Part shown: positions 60,421-64,000 of the stretch, piece by piece | Layout of the letters: each line of letters opens with the position of its first letter | Numbering within the stretch: position 1 is the stretch's first letter | Assembly (NCBI RefSeq): GCF_025263685.1 | Contig: NZ_CP092109.1 | Span: 1,291,001 to 1,355,000, forward strand | Source of the DNA: Geoalkalibacter halelectricus | GTDB lineage: Bacteria; Desulfobacterota; Desulfuromonadia; Desulfuromonadales; Geoalkalibacteraceae | DNA length: 64,000 nt | Direction of reading: 5' to 3' | Notes under the pieces: model-generated | Told to the model about the DNA's origin: nothing | Seen by the model: only the letters and a program-made list of their open reading frames with translations | Database searches by the model: none | Made by a program: the position numbers and the translations under genes

Positions 60421-60713
60421 AGCGGACTCACCAGGTCACCATCCTCGGTCAGCAATATTCCCTGCGCACCGAGGCAAGTTCCGAACAGGTGCGGGAAGTG
60501 GTGGACTTCATCCACCGGTCCCTCGCCGAGGTGTCGGGGCGCCAGAAGGCGGTGGATTCCCTCGATGTGGCTGTCCTGACCTTGCTCAATGTCGCCGGTT
60601 CCTACCTTCACCTCAAGCAAAGCACCACGGTTGGTGAGCGCCGCCTGGAGGCCTTGCTGGAAAAGATCAACCGACACAATGCCGAGGGAGAGGATGGCTT
60701 TCGTCGATCCTGA
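60417..60713 (+). CDS. zapA: Cell division protein ZapA
   Basis: ZapA (98 residues from the CTG at 60417): KRTHQVTILGQQYSLRTEAS at the start, then VREVVDFIHRSLAEVSGRQ and a C-terminal coiled coil. It binds FtsZ filaments. ZapA normally begins with Met-Lys-Arg right at this motif. No ATG, GTG or TTG fits; CTG overlaps the ZapB-like stop as CTGA. The alternative is TTG at 60360, preceded by AAGGAG, which adds a 19-residue Gly/Ser-rich leader inside the upstream gene. Confidence 0.85.
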   Translation: MKRTHQVTILGQQYSLRTEASSEQVREVVDFIHRSLAEVSGRQKAVDSLDVAVLTLLNVAGSYLHLKQSTTVGERRLEALLEKINRHNAEGEDGFRRS

Positions 60714-61101
60714 TCCCCGGATTAGCATAAAGATCAATTCGAACCATTCGTTGCAGGCATTTGCCGGGGTTTAATCTCTGGACGGAGATTTTCCTAGAGA
60801 AGTTCGGCACCAAAGGTTAGCTTCCGCGAGTGTTTTTTCGCTTGCGTTTGTTTTGTCGGAATAACCGACTTTAGACTCGATACGTGTCAAAAGGGTGGAC
60901 CATGGCTTTGTGTAGGGTCGGATCACGGGATGCTGCGCCGCGAAACAACGGCTGCCCAGGTCCCCATGGCGATACTGACCTCGACTCCCAGGGTTGCCCG
61001 CTTTGGCGTTTGGCGCGCCGGGTCGTTTAATCCGACACCTTTTCTGCCCTTCTGTTTGAATCCTCCCACCAGGGATTGCCGGATTTGCCGGGGTCTCTGC
61101 C
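60714..61101 (+). other. ssrS: 388-base intergenic region at the usual place of 6S RNA
   Basis: zapA and 5-formyl-THF cyclo-ligase commonly flank 6S RNA in Proteobacteria. Here 60889-60896 (aaaagggt) can pair with 61037-61043 (acctttt) and 60917-60923 (gtcggat) with 61030-61036 (atccgac), a long-range stem that could close a bubble of about 150 bases. gtcgg/ccgac (60855-60869) is a small hairpin. A short hairpin near 60773-60795 (aatctc/gagatt then tt) may end the zapA transcript. The 12-mer atttgccggggt occurs twice, near 60758 and 61080. The RNA itself was not identified by sequence. Confidence 0.3.
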
Positions 61102-61686
61102 ATGGCCAAGTCGTCCATACGTGACAACCTCCTCGCGCGCCGGCGTCATCTGGCGGTCGATACCTGCTTGTCATGGAGCCGTCAGGCTCAACAGCGCCTG
61201 ATCGACACTGAGGTGTTTGGGGGCGCGCAAACTCTGGCCCTCTACAGCCCTATCAACAACGAAGTTTTCACCGAAGACCTTTTTGCCGCGGCTCAGGCCG
61301 CGAAAAAGCGCGTTGCCTATCCGCGCGTTCAGGGCCAATCCCTCGTTTTTGTCGAGGTCGCTGGCCGCGGCCAATTGGTCCATGGCCGCTTCGGGATTCT
61401 GGAGCCCGCGGGCGACCGGATCGTGTCTGCCGCCGATCTCGATCTGCTGGTGTTGCCCGGCGTTGCTTTTGATGCCCGTGGGCACCGGCTCGGCTACGGC
61501 AAGGGTTTCTATGACCGCTCGTTGCAGCAGGTTCGCGGCCGTGGCATCCGGGTTGGTCTGTGTTTCGAGTTTCAGCGCGTTGACGCTCTTCCCGCCGAGG
61601 CCCATGACGTGCCCATGGACCTGGTCGTAACCGAAATGGGAATCTTCCCAGCCAATAACCCCGGCCATGGTCGGGCTAATTTATAG
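61102..61686 (+). CDS. 5-formyltetrahydrofolate cyclo-ligase
   Basis: A 194-residue enzyme converting 5-formyl-THF to 5,10-methenyl-THF with ATP. The N terminus SSIRDNLLARRRHL is typical, LALYSPINNEVFTEDLFAA follows, and the conserved loop VLPGVAFDARGHRLGYGKGF with YDRSL is present. The neighbourhood zapA - (6S) - this gene - rny is conserved in related genomes. A gggg stretch is near the ATG. Confidence 0.93.
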   Translation: MAKSSIRDNLLARRRHLAVDTCLSWSRQAQQRLIDTEVFGGAQTLALYSPINNEVFTEDLFAAAQAAKKRVAYPRVQGQSLVFVEVAGRGQLVHGRFGILEPAGDRIVSAADLDLLVLPGVAFDARGHRLGYGKGFYDRSLQQVRGRGIRVGLCFEFQRVDALPAEAHDVPMDLVVTEMGIFPANNPGHGRANL

Positions 61687-61707
61687 ACGTAAGGAGGATT
61701 TACGGTT

Positions 61708-63270
61708 TTGACAATAGAATTGACCCTTATTCTCATGGTTGCCGCCCTGGCCGCCGGCGTGTTTGTCGGCTACCTGCTGCGGCGTAAGTTTGCCGAGGGG
61801 CGTCTCGCCGATGCCCAGAAGGCTGCTGGGCAACTTATCGAGGACGCGCAGAAAGATGCCGACGCCATCCGCAAGGAGGCGACCCTCGAAGCCAAGGACA
61901 TCATCCTGCAGGCCAAGACCGAATCGGAGCAGGAGGCGCGCGATCTGCGCCGCGATATTCAGGCGCAGGAAAAGCGTTTGCTGCAGAAAGAGGAACATCT
62001 CGATCGCAAAATGTCCCAACTCGATGGCCGAGAAGAGGACCTGGGCCAGCGGGAGAAGAAATTGGAGCAGGCGCAGGAGCAGGTGGTCGAGCGCGAAAAG
62101 TCCATCGACACCCTCGTGCGCCAGCAAATGGAAACCCTGGAGCGGCTCTCCGAGATGAGCGCTGAAGAGGCCAAACAATATCTGATTCAGAGCATGGAGA
62201 GCGAAGCACGCCACGATGCGGCCAAAATGATCAAGCAGATCGAGGAGGAGGCGCGCGAGAAGGCCGACAAGAAGGCCAAGGAAATTCTGGCCCTGGCCAT
62301 TCAGCGCTATGCCGGTGATTACGTAGCCGAGAAAACCGTCAGCGTGGTGCCCCTGCCCACGGACGAGATGAAGGGGCGCATCATCGGACGTGAGGGCCGC
62401 AACATTCGCGCCATTGAAGCCGCAACCGGCATCGATCTGATTATCGACGACACCCCGGAGGCGGTGATCATTTCCGGCTTCAATCCGGTGCGCCGTGAAG
62501 TCGCTCGTCTTTCCCTGGAGCGCTTGATCGCCGATGGGCGCATTCATCCGGCGCGCATCGAGGAGGTGGTGCAGAAAGCCGAGCAGGATGTCGAAACCGC
62601 CATCCGTGAAGCCGGAGAGCAGGCGACCTTCGATGTCGGGGTGCACGGCATCCATCCGGAGATCATCAAGCTCATCGGGCGCCTGAAGTATCGTACCTCC
62701 TACGGTCAGAACGTATTGCAGCATTCCCTGGAAGTCGCATTTCTCTGCGGTATCATGGCCTCGGAACTCGGCATCAACGTCAAACAGGCCAAGCGTGCGG
62801 GGTTGCTGCATGATATCGGCAAGGCCGTCGACCATGAAGTCGAGGGCAGCCATGCCGTCATTGGCGCCGACCTGGCCCGCAAGTACGGTGAGTCGCCCAA
62901 GATTGTGCATGCCTTGGCCGCCCACCATGAGGATGAAAAGCCCGAAACGGTGCTCGCCATTCTCGTCCAGGCCGCCGATGCACTTTCCGGGGCACGTCCC
63001 GGCGCGCGGCGTGAAACCCTGGAGACCTACGTCAAGCGGCTCGGCGATCTGGAGCGCATCGGCAACTCCTTCGACGGCGTGAGCAGCTGTTTCGCCATTC
63101 AGGCGGGACGCGAAATCCGGGTCATGGTTTCCAGCGATTCGGTCACCGACGCTCAATCCTTCGTATTGGCCAAGGACATTGCCAAGAAAATCGAGGGTGA
63201 AATGACCTACCCCGGCCAGATCAAGGTCAATGTCATCCGCGAGACCCGCGCGGTCGAATTCGCCCGCTAG
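61708..63270 (+). CDS. rny: Ribonuclease Y
   Basis: A 520-residue endoribonuclease of mRNA decay. N-terminal membrane helix ([20 protein letters not shown]), a long charged coiled coil (to about residue 200), KH domain ([20 protein letters not shown]), and the HD domain ([20 protein letters not shown], with the catalytic His-Asp). The start is a TTG at 61708 with AAGGAGG at ideal distance. Adjacent to a YmdB-type gene, as in many bacteria. Confidence 0.95.
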   Translation: MTIELTLILMVAALAAGVFVGYLLRRKFAEGRLADAQKAAGQLIEDAQKDADAIRKEATLEAKDIILQAKTESEQEARDLRRDIQAQEKRLLQKEEHLDRKMSQLDGREEDLGQREKKLEQAQEQVVEREKSIDTLVRQQMETLERLSEMSAEEAKQYLIQSMESEARHDAAKMIKQIEEEAREKADKKAKEILALAIQRYAGDYVAEKTVSVVPLPTDEMKGRIIGREGRNIRAIEAATGIDLIIDDTPEAVIISGFNPVRREVARLSLERLIADGRIHPARIEEVVQKAEQDVETAIREAGEQATFDVGVHGIHPEIIKLIGRLKYRTSYGQNVLQHSLEVAFLCGIMASELGINVKQAKRAGLLHDIGKAVDHEVEGSHAVIGADLARKYGESPKIVHALAAHHEDEKPETVLAILVQAADALSGARPGARRETLETYVKRLGDLERIGNSFDGVSSCFAIQAGREIRVMVSSDSVTDAQSFVLAKDIAKKIEGEMTYPGQIKVNVIRETRAVEFAR

Positions 63271-63289
63271 GGCCCGAAGGGAATCAGTC

Positions 63290-64000
63290 TTGAGGATTTT
63301 GTTTATTGGCGATATCGTTGGGCGACCGGGGCGTCAGGCGCTGCGGCAGCACCTGGATTCCCTGGTCGATACCCATCTGGTCGACATGGTGGTGGCCAAC
63401 GGGGAGAACGCCGCCGGGGGCTTTGGCCTGACCCATGAAATCAGCCGGGAATTGTTCGATCTGGGGGTGCAGGTCATCACCACCGGCAACCACATCTGGG
63501 ACAAAAAGGAATCCCTGGACAGCCTGTTGGCCGAGGAGCGCATTTTGCGCCCCGCCAACTATCCCGAGGGCGTGGCCGGCCGCGGCGCAAAAGTGTATTC
63601 GTCGCCGGGGGGGGTGCGTTTGGGGGTGATCAATCTCGAGGGCCGGGTGTTCATGGCCAACCTGGATTGTCCCTTTCGCGTCGCCGATCGCCTGGTGGAG
63701 GAATTAAGGCGCCACACTCCGTTGATCCTGGTTGACTTTCACGCCGAGGCCACCAGCGAAAAAATTGCCCTTGGTCACTACCTTGCCGGGCGCGTTTCGG
63801 CGGTTTTCGGCACTCACACCCATGTCCAGACGGCCGACGAGCGGATTCTTGCCGGGGGGACCGCCTTCATCACCGATGTCGGCATGACCGGCAGCCAAGA
63901 TTCCGTCATCGGTATCCGCAAGGAAATCGCCATTGAGAAGTTTCTCAAACAGGTCCCCATGCGCTTTGAAATCGCCAAAAAAGATCCTGTCTTGAGTGCG
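63290..64000 (+). CDS. YmdB-type metallophosphoesterase (TIGR00282 family), 3' end outside the window
   Basis: From the TTG at 63290, preceded by GAAGGGA, the frame stays open for 237 codons to the right edge. FIGDIVGRPGRQALRQHL, VVANGENAAGGFGLTHEI, TTGNHIWDKKE, LVDFHAEATSEK and GTHTHVQTADERIL place all metal-binding residues of this phosphodiesterase family, which cleaves 2',3'-cyclic AMP in Bacillus YmdB. About 25 residues are missing by comparison with the family length. Next to RNase Y, as usual. Confidence 0.93.
   Translation, partial: MRILFIGDIVGRPGRQALRQHLDSLVDTHLVDMVVANGENAAGGFGLTHEISRELFDLGVQVITTGNHIWDKKESLDSLLAEERILRPANYPEGVAGRGAKVYSSPGGVRLGVINLEGRVFMANLDCPFRVADRLVEELRRHTPLILVDFHAEATSEKIALGHYLAGRVSAVFGTHTHVQTADERILAGGTAFITDVGMTGSQDSVIGIRKEIAIEKFLKQVPMRFEIAKKDPVLSA

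Overview
The window reads as chromosome of a GC-rich Gram-negative bacterium, most likely a member of the Desulfuromonadia (Geobacter/Desulfuromonas/Geoalkalibacter type). That is an inference from gene content: an outer-membrane lipid transport (Mla) operon, a DUF4212 plus ActP-like symporter pair, a UbiE/MenG quinone methyltransferase, the order ftsY - zapB-like - zapA - 5-FCL - rny - ymdB, and dispersed intergenic repeats of the 'accgcagag' kind. No rRNA, tRNA, CRISPR array, integrase, terminase or complete IS element was seen.

Layout. (1) 1-934: the end of a ChlD/BchD-type metal-chelatase gene, in two frames joined at an A9 run, which looks like a programmed -1 frameshift. (2) 969-9474: a FadJ/FadB-like beta-oxidation protein (minus strand), a small MITE-like element, then a 2-oxo-acid dehydrogenase E1alpha-E1beta-E2 set with a long Glu/Lys repeat linker in E2, and a Lon-family protease that ends in a hairpin shared with the next operon. 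(3) 9497-37448: about 28 kb of minus-strand genes, probably one operon read from a promoter near 37530-37558. It encodes a phage-tail-derived contractile injection system: sheath, tube, chaperone-like protein, two LysM/hub-type paralogues, gp27/gpD-like and gp5/gpV-like hub and spike, PAAR-like tip, gp25 and gpJ baseplate proteins, and a tail protein carrying eight repeats. Four features are unusual: a 1652-residue hub-domain protein with an OmpA-like fold interrupted by a peptidoglycan-binding domain, a leaderless subtilase with two P-domains between spike and tip, a 456-residue disordered protein where a tape measure would be, and very large repeat-bearing proteins at the distal end. No capsid, packaging, integration or lysis genes and no eCIS-type AAA+ ATPase occur in the window. 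This is the best candidate for an undescribed system here.

(4) 37888-41908: mlaE-mlaF-mlaD-mlaA-mlaC plus a cyclic-nucleotide-binding-domain protein. (5) 42041-47169: polyphosphate kinase, a CYTH protein, a CHAD protein and a ParA-type ATPase, which looks like a polyphosphate module. (6) 47190-48485: a strong promoter, a short structured transcript or 38-codon ORF with a 12-bp terminator, then a two-cluster ferredoxin-like protein. (7) 48533-53043, minus strand: a cNMP/CBS/DUF294 signalling protein, and a DUF4212 - ActP-like symporter - small membrane protein operon. (8) 53304-58319: UbiE/MenG, a large AsmA-like protein and an RluA-family pseudouridine synthase. (9) 58443-64000: a Roadblock/LC7 protein, membrane-anchored FtsY, a ZapB-like coiled coil, ZapA (probably with a CTG start), an intergenic region where 6S RNA would be expected, 5-formyl-THF cyclo-ligase, RNase Y and the start of a YmdB-type phosphodiesterase.
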